Shown here: in pieces, positions 8,674 to 16,388 of the stretch
How the letters are laid out: each line of letters begins with the position of its first letter
How positions within the stretch are numbered: position 1 is the first letter of the stretch
Notes under the pieces: generated by a model
The model's input: only the letters and a program-made list of their open reading frames with translations
Told to the model about the DNA's origin: nothing
Databases searched by the model: none
Assembly: GCA_951812305.1 (NCBI GenBank)
Contig: CATOSB010000009.1
Location: 27,744-91,743 of the forward strand
Source of the DNA: an uncultured Paracoccaceae bacterium
Lineage (GTDB): Bacteria > Pseudomonadota > Alphaproteobacteria > Rhodobacterales > Rhodobacteraceae
Reading direction: 5' to 3'
DNA: 64,000 nucleotides
Program-made: the position numbers and the translations under genes

Positions 8674-10012
8674 GCGCCGCCTCCCCTGCGAGAACCTGGC
8701 GCACCGCCAGATCCAGCGTCAGCGTGCCGGTGGTGTCCGCGGCCAGAAGCGCATTGGCGCGGCGCGCCAGCACATTCCGGTCAACCCCGGCGGGATCGGC
8801 TGCCTGGGTGTAAATATCCACGCCTGGCGCCTCGCCCGAGAGTTCGCGCAGCTCCGGCCCGCGCCGGGGCAGACCCTTGAGGAACGCCTCCAGCACATCC
8901 GCCGGGCTGGCGCGCGTCGCGGTGCCGTCCTCAGCGCTCAGCGCGATGGTGTCGCCCTCACCGGTTCCCGCCAGACTTGCGCAAAGCGCCGTCAGTGGTT
9001 CCGCCTCGGCGGGCAGCACACGGCCGGCCTGGACATGGGCGGCGATCCGGGTGCGCGCCGCGGCCTGCTGTTCGGCGGCCAGGCGGGCCACGCGCTCGCC
9101 TGTCAGCGCCGCGGTAAGTTCGGCGACCTGCACCGCCAGTTCCCCGCCCGCGGCGGGCGGCTCTGCGGCTGGCGCGGTTGCGCCGGGGATGGGAATGTCG
9201 TCGGGCATCGGGGGTTCCTTTTCAGTGACCGCCGGCGCGCGGCGGGAGGTGAAGTGAGGGGCGGGTGCGCCGCCGGGGTCTGTGCCGGGGTCTGTGCCGG
9301 TGGCGAGGGTCGCGCCGAGCCTGCCGACCAGCGCCACCATATCCTCGGGCTCTGCCAGCTCGCGCAGCGTATCGAGCGACCATGCCGGCATCACCCGGTC
9401 GGCCGTCGTGATCGTCGAGCGCTCGATCACCCATTCGCGCAGCGAGCGCAGCATGCTCTCGACCGCATACCAGCCCAGACGCTCCTCGGCCCCTCCGAGC
9501 GGGGCGGCCAGCGCGGTATCGATCGGCGCGGACAGCGCGATCGTCATGCCCTTCGGGTGGCGCGAGAAATGTGATGGTGCCAGCCCGTCAACGGCGGGCG
9601 ATGCCGCGCCCAGAAACGCCAGGTGGTCAAGCACCCAGCCTGCGTGGTCATTGACTGCACCGATCGAGCGGGGGGCATACCGGCCCGCCTGACAGGCCGC
9701 CCGGAAGCCCTCGTCGAGCCGCGTGAGCCGCGCCTGAAGGCGGTCGCCGACACGGCGCAGCCGATCCACCCAGCCCTGCGCGGGAACATCGTCGCTCGTC
9801 GGATGGCCGAGCACGACAGGGGCCGGGTCGGCGCGCTCGAAATTGGCCACCATCTCGTCGAGATCGGCCTCGTCAAGCGTCACAGGCCCGGTCGAGGCTG
9901 TAAAGCTTCCCGTGCGGCAGATGTCGATCCAGCCGTCAAGGGCGGAGAGCGTAGCGGGTCCGCCCGGCGTAGAGGGCGAAGGGGCGGGATTGTGGAGCAT
10001 GGGATCGGGCAT
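8666..10012 (-). CDS. Mu I-like head maturation protease/scaffold
   Basis: 448 residues from ATG at 10012 with GGTGAT just upstream; the reading frame continues upstream but through the promoter region. The N-terminal half (about 1-190) fits the Mu I protease family, with PVVLGHPTSDDVPAQGWV, and the C-terminal third is an Ala/Glu-rich scaffold (QVAELTAALTGERVARLAAE). First gene of the minus late arm, facing the endolysin gene. The predicted promoter start lies only about 4 bases upstream of this ATG, so initiation may be leaderless or lie slightly downstream. Confidence 0.8.
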   Translation of the reverse strand: MPDPMLHNPAPSPSTPGGPATLSALDGWIDICRTGSFTASTGPVTLDEADLDEMVANFERADPAPVVLGHPTSDDVPAQGWVDRLRRVGDRLQARLTRLDEGFRAACQAGRYAPRSIGAVNDHAGWVLDHLAFLGAASPAVDGLAPSHFSRHPKGMTIALSAPIDTALAAPLGGAEERLGWYAVESMLRSLREWVIERSTITTADRVMPAWSLDTLRELAEPEDMVALVGRLGATLATGTDPGTDPGGAPAPHFTSRRAPAVTEKEPPMPDDIPIPGATAPAAEPPAAGGELAVQVAELTAALTGERVARLAAEQQAAARTRIAAHVQAGRVLPAEAEPLTALCASLAGTGEGDTIALSAEDGTATRASPADVLEAFLKGLPRRGPELRELSGEAPGVDIYTQAADPAGVDRNVLARRANALLAADTTGTLTLDLAVRQVLAGEAAHA

Positions 10013-10022
10013 ATCACCGCCC

Positions 10023-10096
10023 GGTATAGCCGATCCCGGCGCGCGGGTGCAGCGGACCATGGTCCGCTAACAACGACCCGGCGTGCGCGCTAGGAT
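10023..10096. promoter_or_regulatory. Mor-type late activator site 1 with bidirectional promoters
   Basis: An 18-bp perfect palindrome AGCGGACCATGGTCCGCT lies at 10051-10068. Exactly 34 bp from its centre on the plus side is TAGGAT (10091-10096), and 34 bp on the minus side is TATACC (10028-10023). From what I recall of Mu, the Mor dyad of Pm is centred at -43.5, which puts the -10 box 34 bp away. It sits between the I gene (minus) and endolysin (plus), so it could fire both late units. Confidence 0.65.
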
Positions 10097-10131
10097 GGGC
10101 CTGATCCCACCGCAACCTCTATGGAAGCCCC

Positions 10132-10773
10132 ATGTCCCGCCGGATCGACGAGATCATCATCCACTGCACCGCCACTCGGGCCGATTGGTGGAAAAGCCGA
10201 AACGCCAACCAGAAAGTCGCCGAGGTCCGCCGATGGCACGTCGAGGATCGCGGCTGGTCCGATATCGGCTACCACTTTCTGATTGATCGGGACGGCGCGG
10301 TGAGCGAGGGGCGTCCGCTTGAGCGCGCTGGCGCACACGCCAAGGGACACAATAAGCGCAGCATCGGCATTGCGCTGTTCGGCGGTCATGGCGGCTCGGA
10401 GAACGACTTGTTCAGCGATCATTTCACGCCCGAGCAGGAGAGGGCTCTGCGGGGGCTGATCGAGCGGCTAGGGTCGCGGTTCGGCGACCTCAAGGTCTCC
10501 GGCCACAACCAGTATGCCGCGAAGGCCTGTCCCTGTTTCAGTGTGCCGGAGTGGCGCGCGGGCAAGCCCGTGCGCACGAGCCCCGTGCAATCCACTACGC
10601 TGCAGGCCTCAGCGACCCAGATCGCCGCCGCCACAGGCACCGGTGCAACAGCACTCGCCGCACTCGACGGCACCGCGCAGGCAATTGCCCTGACCCTCGC
10701 CGGAACAATCGCCCTCGCCGCCCTCTGGATCATGCGCGAGCGGCTCAGGAAGTGGGCCGGGGGAGACCGCTGA
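10132..10773 (+). CDS. endolysin, N-acetylmuramoyl-L-alanine amidase with C-terminal membrane helix
   Basis: 213 residues of the Amidase_2 (T7 lysozyme-like) fold, which cuts the amide link between MurNAc and L-Ala. Putative zinc ligands are H11 (IIIHCTAT), H125 (SGHNQY) and C133 (KACPC). Residues 182-202 form a hydrophobic helix followed by RERLRKW, which is unusual for a soluble amidase and suggests tethering to the inner membrane. GGAAGCCCC precedes the ATG. First gene of the lysis unit, downstream of activator site 1. Confidence 0.9.
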   Translation: MSRRIDEIIIHCTATRADWWKSRNANQKVAEVRRWHVEDRGWSDIGYHFLIDRDGAVSEGRPLERAGAHAKGHNKRSIGIALFGGHGGSENDLFSDHFTPEQERALRGLIERLGSRFGDLKVSGHNQYAAKACPCFSVPEWRAGKPVRTSPVQSTTLQASATQIAAATGTGATALAALDGTAQAIALTLAGTIALAALWIMRERLRKWAGGDR

Positions 10774-10774
10774 T

Positions 10775-11071
10775 ATGCGAACTGCCGTCGTCGCACTCGC
10801 CCTGACCGCAACACTGCAGGCTACCTCCGCCACCGCCAACGGGTCCGCCTGCTTTGATACCGATACCCTCAGAGCCCGGCTGGAGGCGCGCTATGGCGAG
10901 ACCTCCCAGAGCCTTGGCCTGACCGCGAAAGGGGCGCTTATGGTGCTCGTGGCCAACCCGGAGACCGGCACATGGACCGCGATCATCATCCGCCCCGACG
11001 GGGTGGCCTGCGTCGCCGCCAGCGGAACGAACTGGCAGGCCGCCGCGACAAAGATCGGCGAACCTACCTGA
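10775..11071 (+). CDS. small secreted protein of unknown function
   Basis: 98 residues with a clear signal peptide (MRTAVVALALTATLQATSATA, cleavage likely after residue 21). Two cysteines remain in the mature part (C26 and C78), possibly a disulfide. It starts 1 bp after the endolysin stop and belongs to the lysis unit. I do not recognise the family; a periplasmic accessory of lysis is the simplest reading. Confidence 0.65.
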   Translation: MRTAVVALALTATLQATSATANGSACFDTDTLRARLEARYGETSQSLGLTAKGALMVLVANPETGTWTAIIIRPDGVACVAASGTNWQAAATKIGEPT

Positions 11072-11098
11072 TACACCAATCCCTGAAAGGACCTCAAA

Positions 11099-11362
11099 AT
11101 GCACGTCACGACCCACTCCGCCCTGAACAATGGAACGCAAACAGCGGTCTCGGAGAGCGCCCGCGATCTCGTGCGCCAGGGGTTCAATCCATCCGAAAGC
11201 GTCCAGGTGGACCGGATCAAGATGCTCGCCGCAGCGCTGATCAGCGAATGCGAAGCGACCCGGCAGGACAATCCCGCCGCCGCGCGCCACGCCTCGCTGG
11301 CGATCACCGCCGTCGAGGAAGCCGCCATGTGGGCCGTCAAGGCCGCCACCACAGGCACCTGA
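11099..11362 (+). CDS. Acb2/Tad1 hairpin-domain protein, likely cyclic-nucleotide sponge
   Basis: 87 residues. The core RIKMLAAALISECE followed by SLAITAVEEAAMWAVKA matches the two-helix pattern I know from phage Acb2/Tad1-domain proteins (typically S.A.T..E.A..W...A). Acb2 binds CBASS cyclic di- and trinucleotides and so blocks CBASS immunity. It is preceded by AAAGGA and lies between the secreted protein and the spanins, a usual place for small phage accessory genes. Assignment is from the helix pattern; ligand residues cannot be confirmed here. Confidence 0.6.
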   Translation: MHVTTHSALNNGTQTAVSESARDLVRQGFNPSESVQVDRIKMLAAALISECEATRQDNPAAARHASLAITAVEEAAMWAVKAATTGT

Positions 11363-11595
11363 TGTTCGCCGTCCTCGCCCGCCTGATCCCCTCCAAAGCC
11401 GCGCTCTATGCGGGCCTCGCCGCCCTTGGTGCCGTGGTCATGGCCATGATCCGCAGGGACGCCCGCCGGGACGAGAGACGCGACGCACAACTGAAGGACC
11501 ACGAACATGCGGAAGACATCGAAGATGACGTTGCTCGCAGCCGCGCTGATCCTGAGCGGCTGCGCAAATACGAGGGCGCCGGGTGGCGCGACTGA
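11362..11595 (+). CDS. i-spanin (Rz-like)
   Basis: 77 residues; ATG overlaps the previous stop (TGATG). An N-terminal membrane helix (AALYAGLAALGAVVMAMI) is followed by a charged helical periplasmic part, the standard Rz layout. The o-spanin gene begins inside it in another frame, confirming a Rz/Rz1 pair that disrupts the outer membrane at the end of lysis. Confidence 0.8.
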   Translation: MFAVLARLIPSKAALYAGLAALGAVVMAMIRRDARRDERRDAQLKDHEHAEDIEDDVARSRADPERLRKYEGAGWRD

Positions 11596-11734
11596 GGCCA
11601 CCCTCTGCCGCGTCTGGGGGACAAGCCTGCCGACGCGGTCCCGGAGCGATACCAGTGAGACGCAGCGCGAGATCGCCGAAGCCTATGCCGACTTCGCCGC
11701 CGCCTGTCCCGGGCATGGGCATCTGGTGCCGTGA
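11507..11734 (+). CDS. o-spanin lipoprotein (Rz1-like)
   Basis: 75 residues, starting within the Rz-like gene in a different frame. The N-terminus has Lys/Arg, a hydrophobic stretch and the lipobox LILSGC, so Cys19 is the lipidated residue. The mature part is longer and less proline-rich than in lambda Rz1. Partner of the i-spanin just upstream. Confidence 0.8.
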   Translation: MRKTSKMTLLAAALILSGCANTRAPGGATEATLCRVWGTSLPTRSRSDTSETQREIAEAYADFAAACPGHGHLVP

Positions 11735-11748
11735 TCGCGGAGGCGCGC

Positions 11749-11794
11749 AGCGGACCATGGTCCGCTACAAACCAGGGTCCGAATGTGGTGGGAT
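11749..11794 (+). promoter_or_regulatory. Mor-type late activator site 2
   Basis: The 18-bp palindrome AGCGGACCATGGTCCGCT at 11749-11766 repeats site 1 exactly. TGGGAT lies 34 bp downstream of the centre (11789-11794). It is placed between the o-spanin stop and a 41-residue gene that precedes the DUF6765 cargo gene. Confidence 0.6.
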
Positions 11795-11833
11795 CGCTGC
11801 CACCCACAACCCCGACACCCCATGGAGACCGAC

Positions 11834-11959
11834 ATGTGCAAAAAACGCCAACACGCCAAGGGAAAGATCGACACTCTGATCCAGGCCATCGACAGGCTCT
11901 CGGAGCGGCTGGAAGTCCTGGTCGCCACGCCGGATGATCGACGCAAAATCGTGAATTAG
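11834..11959 (+). CDS. 41-residue hypothetical protein
   Basis: Reads MCKKRQHAKGKIDTLIQAI and continues as an amphipathic helix ending in KIVN. GGAG sits 7 bases before the ATG at 11834. It is the first ORF after activator site 2. No known family; the strong ribosome site and placement make it plausible as a real small gene. Confidence 0.5.
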   Translation: MCKKRQHAKGKIDTLIQAIDRLSERLEVLVATPDDRRKIVN

Positions 11960-12074
11960 GAAGACGGCTCAACAGAACCTGAAAAGGCGTAGGCGACCGC
12001 CACCGATCATTTGCATAACGAGGGCGGCGTCAAGTATACTCCAGGAGCGTGCTCGATAATCAGGGGAATGCAAA

Positions 12075-13166
12075 ATGCAGGCAGACATGCACTACTACGG
12101 AACCTATGTCATGGCCCGGGCCGCGGGTATTCCGGCCCGAGACGCCCAAATCGTCGCCTATGCGGCCCAATTTGTCGATGACTCAACACAAACAGATACG
12201 GAAGTGCATGGCGATGGTGGTCGGCTGGTTGGAACGGCGACCGTGCACACGCTTGGGCAAGCGGTTGCAAACTCGAAAATTGATCCAGATGAGCAGCGGC
12301 GCGTTTGGGTGCCGTTTCACTTTTTGCCGGGCGGAAAGGGAACCGCGCTGGAAGAAAGACTTCTGTGCGTCAAGGACAGCGACACCGCAAACGAAATGAT
12401 GGACCATCACGTCGCCAAGGCCGTCGATTCCCGTTTTGGGCTGGAACTTCTCGGGCTGTCAGCGCACGTGTACATGGATACTTTTGCGCATTACGGATTT
12501 TCCGGAATTGGTTCGGAATTCAATCTCGTCAAGGGCGATACCTGTGTGCCAATTGATGTAGAGAACGCCGAAATGGAACGCTATATCATTGGTAAAAAGC
12601 AATCTTTCATGACAAGATACGCACCGTTCAAGGTTGCCAGCTGGTTCTCTGAAACGGTGAGTGCGGCGCTCGGCCATGGGGGCGTTGCGACATTCCCTGA
12701 TCGGCCATTTCTCCATTGGGGGGTTGAATTCGAGAAGCCGAGGCCAGAAAACGGGCGCTTTGCAGACAGAGACAACCCCAAGGACTACATGGATGCCTGC
12801 GAGCGTACACATGGGTACTTTATGTCATTCGCAAAAAAGCGATACGCATCGACAAATCCAGTCACATTCAACTCCATCAAAGACGAGGTCATGGCGGTTG
12901 TTTGCTTCGAGGGCGCGAAGGAAGATCGAAGCTCAATGTGGCTCAAAATGATCAAAGAAAACAAAAATGTCGGGTTCAAGCCGGATGAGGCAAAAATTCA
13001 GTATAACGAAGCGGATTGGGCCGATCAAATAACGCGATTTCCGTCCCTTGAGTCCTCTGAAAAAGCGATTGATAGCAATGCTTACCGATTCCAACAGGCT
13101 GCGAGCTGGCATCGGCACTTCGTACTCAAAGAACTCCTGCCCGCACATAAAATCGCGGTTTATTGA
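12075..13166 (+). CDS. DUF6765 family protein, phage cargo gene
   Basis: 363 residues; start chosen at ATG 12075 behind GGGGA. The opening MQADMHYYGTYVMARAAG and the phrase AAQFVDDSTQ match the DUF6765 family as I remember it. Residues near 135-145 read SAHVYMDTFAHYGF, an H-x3-D-x3-H pattern reminiscent of zinc-bound phospholipase C/S1 nuclease helices. Base composition is clearly more AT-rich than the flanking phage genes, so it was probably acquired. Function is unknown; a defence or fitness 'moron' expressed from site 2 is an inference. Confidence 0.65.
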   Translation: MQADMHYYGTYVMARAAGIPARDAQIVAYAAQFVDDSTQTDTEVHGDGGRLVGTATVHTLGQAVANSKIDPDEQRRVWVPFHFLPGGKGTALEERLLCVKDSDTANEMMDHHVAKAVDSRFGLELLGLSAHVYMDTFAHYGFSGIGSEFNLVKGDTCVPIDVENAEMERYIIGKKQSFMTRYAPFKVASWFSETVSAALGHGGVATFPDRPFLHWGVEFEKPRPENGRFADRDNPKDYMDACERTHGYFMSFAKKRYASTNPVTFNSIKDEVMAVVCFEGAKEDRSSMWLKMIKENKNVGFKPDEAKIQYNEADWADQITRFPSLESSEKAIDSNAYRFQQAASWHRHFVLKELLPAHKIAVY

Positions 13167-13221
13167 AGCGGGCCAGGCGCGAAGCAGGTCATCCGTTCAT
13201 TCCTCCCATTCCGGTACACCG

Positions 13222-13266
13222 GCGGACCATGGTCCGCTGCCCGAACCCCTTGCGGCATGTTATGCC
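13222..13266 (+). promoter_or_regulatory. Mor-type late activator site 3
   Basis: The 16-bp palindrome GCGGACCATGGTCCGC is at 13222-13237. TATGCC lies exactly 34 bp from its centre (13261-13266) and overlaps a small hairpin (GCGGCAT-GTT-ATGCCGC). The site precedes the adenine methylase gene. Confidence 0.6.
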
Positions 13267-13344
13267 GCCGCAACGCCGCCACCGCGCCAATGATGGCCAG
13301 GACGGGGGCCGGGGTGGTTAGAACACCCCGAACCGGGAGATGAT

Positions 13345-13418
13345 CCTCCCACGACCAGAACCGGCCAGCCCTGGCCGTCCCGCCACCGCAGCTGCGGCAG
13401 GATCATGATCGTGGGAGG
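13345..13418 (+). promoter_or_regulatory. leader inverted repeat covering the methylase ribosome site
   Basis: CCTCCCACGA (13345-13354) is the perfect complement of TCGTGGGAGG (13409-13418), and the right arm contains the GGGAGG ribosome site of the methylase gene. Inside the loop is the 12-bp palindrome CCGCAGCTGCGG (13386-13397). In RNA this would hide the ribosome site, suggesting translational control. Seen in sequence; the effect is inferred. Confidence 0.45.
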
Positions 13419-13426
13419 CAGCCCCC

Positions 13427-14275
13427 TTGTCCATGCCCGATGACATCCCGGCAGAGCCCGGCGCGCTCACGCCGGCCCCGCCCGCCGAGCCGCTCGCGCC
13501 CTGGTTCGGCGGCAAGAAATATCTCGCAAAGACCATCGCCGCGCGCATCGAGGCGATCCCGCATACCTGCTACGCCGAGCCGTTTGCCGGCATGGGCGGG
13601 GTGTTCCTGCGGCGCGCCTCTCGCCCGAAGTCCGAAATCCTCAACGATATCAATGGCGAGATCGTCGATCTCTTCCGCGTCCTGCGCCATCACGCGGACG
13701 CGCTGGCCGCCGAGTTCGACCTCTGTCTGGCCGCGCGCGCCGAGTTCGCCCGACTGCTCGCAACCCCGCCGGAGACGCTCACAGATATCCGCCGTGCCGC
13801 CCGCTGGGCTTCACTCCAGCGCATGAGTTTCGGCGGAAAACCCGCCCATCTCGCCACGCCGGGCCAGATGGGGTCATCGGTCCATCATCCTGCGCGCCTC
13901 TCCGCCGGCCGTATGGGCGCACTGATTCGCAGCGCCCATGACCGCTTGCAGGGCGTCCATATCGAATGCCTCGACTGGGCCACCTTCATCCCGCGCTATG
14001 ACCGGGCCTTCACGCTCTTCTATATCGACCCGCCCTATATGGGCCACGAGGCCGACTACGGACAGGACGTGTTCGACCGGGGCGACTTCGCCCGGCTGGC
14101 GGAGATGCTCAAGGGGCTGAAGGGCCGGTTCATCCTGTCGATCAACGACCGACCCGAAATCCGCGAGATGTTCGCATGGGCGACCATCGAAGAGGTCCAG
14201 ACGCGCTATTCGGTCAATGCGAAAACAACCCGCCGGGTCGGCGAGTTGCTGATCTCAGGGGCTGGTTTCCGCTAG
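13427..14275 (+). CDS. DNA adenine methylase, D12 class
   Basis: 282 residues counted from TTG at 13427, which sits 9 bases after GGGAGG; an ATG two codons later (13433) is also possible. It has the N-terminal APWFGGKKYLAK motif, the SAM site YAEPFAGMGG (near residue 50), and the catalytic DPPY at about 201 (FYIDPPYMG). Such enzymes methylate N6 of adenine; in a phage they protect DNA from restriction. It has its own activator site and leader hairpin. Confidence 0.9.
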   Translation: MSMPDDIPAEPGALTPAPPAEPLAPWFGGKKYLAKTIAARIEAIPHTCYAEPFAGMGGVFLRRASRPKSEILNDINGEIVDLFRVLRHHADALAAEFDLCLAARAEFARLLATPPETLTDIRRAARWASLQRMSFGGKPAHLATPGQMGSSVHHPARLSAGRMGALIRSAHDRLQGVHIECLDWATFIPRYDRAFTLFYIDPPYMGHEADYGQDVFDRGDFARLAEMLKGLKGRFILSINDRPEIREMFAWATIEEVQTRYSVNAKTTRRVGELLISGAGFR

Positions 14276-14357
14276 CTTTCGAAGTTCGGTTAAATCGTTT
14301 CCAGTGTAGTGAAAATTCTCAATATTGACGCTTGGGTCGTTTCTTGTTCCCGGCTCG
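14276..14357. other. AT-rich spacer
   Basis: AT-rich non-coding stretch between the methylase and the convergent repressor unit. I see no clear terminator with a T-tract, tRNA or repeat in it. Confidence 0.5.
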
Positions 14358-14621
14358 TCATCCGACTTTTTTATGGCCATTTTGATCTACAATCGATTCA
14401 GCCGCGTTCCTGCCCTTTGGGCTGGGCTTTTTGGAGCATGCACCACTCCGCGTAAGCAAGTTATGCGCAATCTTACGCAGCGGACGAAGAGTTAGCGTAT
14501 CGTCAACACCGCGATTGAAGGCACCTGGGTTCAGCTTTACTGTCTCGCTCATTTGGAAGTCCCCATCTCTTGCTATGTTCCAAATATGGGATACTTGGTG
14601 TTTTTTGACAACCAGATTCAC
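14358..14621 (-). CDS. possible small protein coupled to the repressor
   Basis: An 87-codon frame beginning with GTG at 14621 overlaps the repressor stop as GTGA; an internal ATG at 14552 would give 64 residues. It is AT-rich and basic, with no recognised family. The 4-bp overlap is the main argument that it is translated. Could equally be a decayed remnant. Confidence 0.3.
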   Translation of the reverse strand: MNLVVKKHQVSHIWNIARDGDFQMSETVKLNPGAFNRGVDDTLTLRPLRKIAHNLLTRSGACSKKPSPKGRNAAESIVDQNGHKKVG

Positions 14622-16033
14622 CCCCCAACCACAATCGCACCCTCCGGTCCGAACCAGACGACCCGACCGACAATGCGGTCGCCCTCCGCGACCGGGCGCG
14701 GGTCCCGGTCGCCAGCGTCGCTGACCATGGTCCAGGCGTCGCCATCCTGTTGCAGCCGTTTTACGACAAGGCCCGTGTCGGTCCTGACCACGAAAATCGC
14801 GCCCTCCCGTGGCTCGGTTTCGTCGAGGTTAAGGACCAGTATATCGTCGGTGCGGATGGTCGGCTCCATCGAATACCCCGTGGCGCGGATCGCGACGACC
14901 CGTTCCACATCCAGATTCCGGGGCAGATCATCGGCAGCGATCATGACCCTGTCCGTCGCCTCTTGAAGTATTTCCTCGCCAGTTCCGCCCTCCGCATGCA
15001 CGTCACGCGCAATCCGCATGAAGAGCCTATGGATGCCTGCCGCCTCGGTCGCGGCCTCCGCCGGGGACTGCAGGCGATCGGCAAGCGCGTCCAGCTTTTT
15101 TGCCAGCTTGGCTTCCAGCGCACGGGTCTCTGACTTGAGCTTGCTGTCGAGCAACTGCCCCATGCTGCGCTTGTCCAGCGCAGCGACGGGACTGGCATGG
15201 GCTGTGCCCCGGCCCGTTAGCCGCGTCTGGATCGCCGCCACAACCGCGTCGGCGCTCGCCCCCTCGGGCAGGCCCAGAAGATCGGTGACAGGTTTCGGGA
15301 TGCGCTCCAGCGGCGCGATATTGGAGGGATCTGCATGGGCCGGGGGCTTGGGGTCGGGGATGTATTCGCAATTCTCCGAGCCGGGTTTGCCCCTGAACAC
15401 CGCCACCACCGGGTAAACTTCGCGGATGCCGGCGGCAAAGCGCTCTTCCTCGAAACTCTTCTGCTGCCCGTCCCGCTTCGGCATCCAGCCGCGCAGGAAG
15501 AGCCGCCCGTCCTCGCCGCGCTTTATGAGCCGCTTGATTGCGGCCAGGCCCTGGTGGTCGAGCACCCAGACCCGGTCGCCATCCCTTACCTCCGTGCCCG
15601 GCGAGACCAGACAGATCGCGCCGCCATCAATCCCCTCGGGGATCATCGACTGGCCCGAGGCCGACACATAGAAGGCATCTTCGTCCATAACAGTCTCCGG
15701 TTTGGGCAAGGGATCGCGCAGCGGCTGGTTCTTCCCCCAGCCCTGCACGCTGCAACTGGCCAGGCCCTTGTGCGGCAGTGTGGCCTCGGTGAAGGACTGC
15801 CAGGCGGGCGGTGGCTCCCCGGGCGATTCGGCGGCAGCACCCCCGCGCGGCGGGCCGATGTAGAATTCCAAGCCGAGTTCTCTGCACAGTGCCTCAAGAG
15901 TAGAAGCGCGGGCATCTAAACCGCGCTTTAGGCTTCGAATGGCACTTTCATGGCCAACGGCCGCTATGGATATGTCTCGCTCAGATCTCCCACTGTGCGC
16001 TGCGGCTTTTAGTATCGTATTTGGGTAGGGCAT
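14618..16033 (-). CDS. phage repressor with two S24 peptidase-like domains
   Basis: 471 residues from ATG at 16033 behind AGGGA. Residues 1-60 resemble a helix-turn-helix unit. Two separate S24 (LexA/CI-like) domains follow: the first with GQSM (S129) and K167, the second with GYSM (S388) and K425. A basic coiled-coil-like linker (about 285-325) joins them. Most repressors of this class have a single S24 domain of about 100 residues. S24 domains dimerise and self-cleave on RecA activation. It faces the early operon across overlapping promoters, so it is the lysogeny switch. Confidence 0.8.
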   Translation of the reverse strand: MPYPNTILKAAAHSGRSERDISIAAVGHESAIRSLKRGLDARASTLEALCRELGLEFYIGPPRGGAAAESPGEPPPAWQSFTEATLPHKGLASCSVQGWGKNQPLRDPLPKPETVMDEDAFYVSASGQSMIPEGIDGGAICLVSPGTEVRDGDRVWVLDHQGLAAIKRLIKRGEDGRLFLRGWMPKRDGQQKSFEEERFAAGIREVYPVVAVFRGKPGSENCEYIPDPKPPAHADPSNIAPLERIPKPVTDLLGLPEGASADAVVAAIQTRLTGRGTAHASPVAALDKRSMGQLLDSKLKSETRALEAKLAKKLDALADRLQSPAEAATEAAGIHRLFMRIARDVHAEGGTGEEILQEATDRVMIAADDLPRNLDVERVVAIRATGYSMEPTIRTDDILVLNLDETEPREGAIFVVRTDTGLVVKRLQQDGDAWTMVSDAGDRDPRPVAEGDRIVGRVVWFGPEGAIVVGG

Positions 16034-16036
16034 TAC

Positions 16037-16107
16037 TTCCCTATAACGAAGTTTACGCTTTACACTAGGGAATATATGCCTTATCAAGTGAGGCATGAAT
16101 TCCCTAG
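16037..16107. promoter_or_regulatory. early/repressor switch: overlapping opposed promoters and operators
   Basis: TTCCCTA occurs at 16037-16043 and 16100-16106, and inverted as TAGGGAA at 16066-16072. The segments 16065-16080 and 16092-16107 form an imperfect 16-bp inverted repeat (14 of 16). A plus promoter TTTACA-17-TATCAA (16059-16064, 16082-16087) and a minus promoter TTGATA-17-TGTAAA use the same two hexamers in opposite strands. The right operator half overlaps the start codon of the first early gene. Confidence 0.55.
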
Positions 16108-16388
16108 ATGCCAATCTCGTGACGCTTGCCCGAGCATTTGCCGACGCCCGAAACATCAGTCTCTGGCGAGTTGGTCACCTTGCCGCTGGCCGCGGATCGT
16201 TCTTTGTAGATCTGGGTTCGGGAAAGCGGACCTGTACGACCGATCTGCATATCCGCGTGACGCAATGGTTCTCCGACCACTGGCCCGCCAACACCCCCTG
16301 GCCCGCCGACATCCCGCGCCCTGCGCCTACACCGAAATCACCTGCGGCACTGGCATTGACCGAGGCACCGCCGGAGGATGCTGCATGA
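16095..16388 (+). CDS. first early gene, Cro/Ner position, small regulatory protein candidate
   Basis: 97 residues. The N-terminal half (NLVTLARAFADARNISLWRV) looks like a small helical DNA-binding unit and the centre has TQWFSDHWPANTPWP, a phrase I associate with small conserved proteins of Rhodobacterales prophages. ATG at 16095 lies inside the operator and about one base after the predicted start of transcription, so it may be leaderless. Ner/Cro role is inferred from position only. Confidence 0.55.
   Translation: MNSLDANLVTLARAFADARNISLWRVGHLAAGRGSFFVDLGSGKRTCTTDLHIRVTQWFSDHWPANTPWPADIPRPAPTPKSPAALALTEAPPEDAA

Noticed and set aside
14723..14732. GACCATGGTC inside the repressor gene as a fifth activator site
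   Set aside because: Only the inner 10 bp match; outer arms differ and the hexamer at the 34-bp position on the plus side (TTTTAC) is not -10-like. It is inside a coding region.
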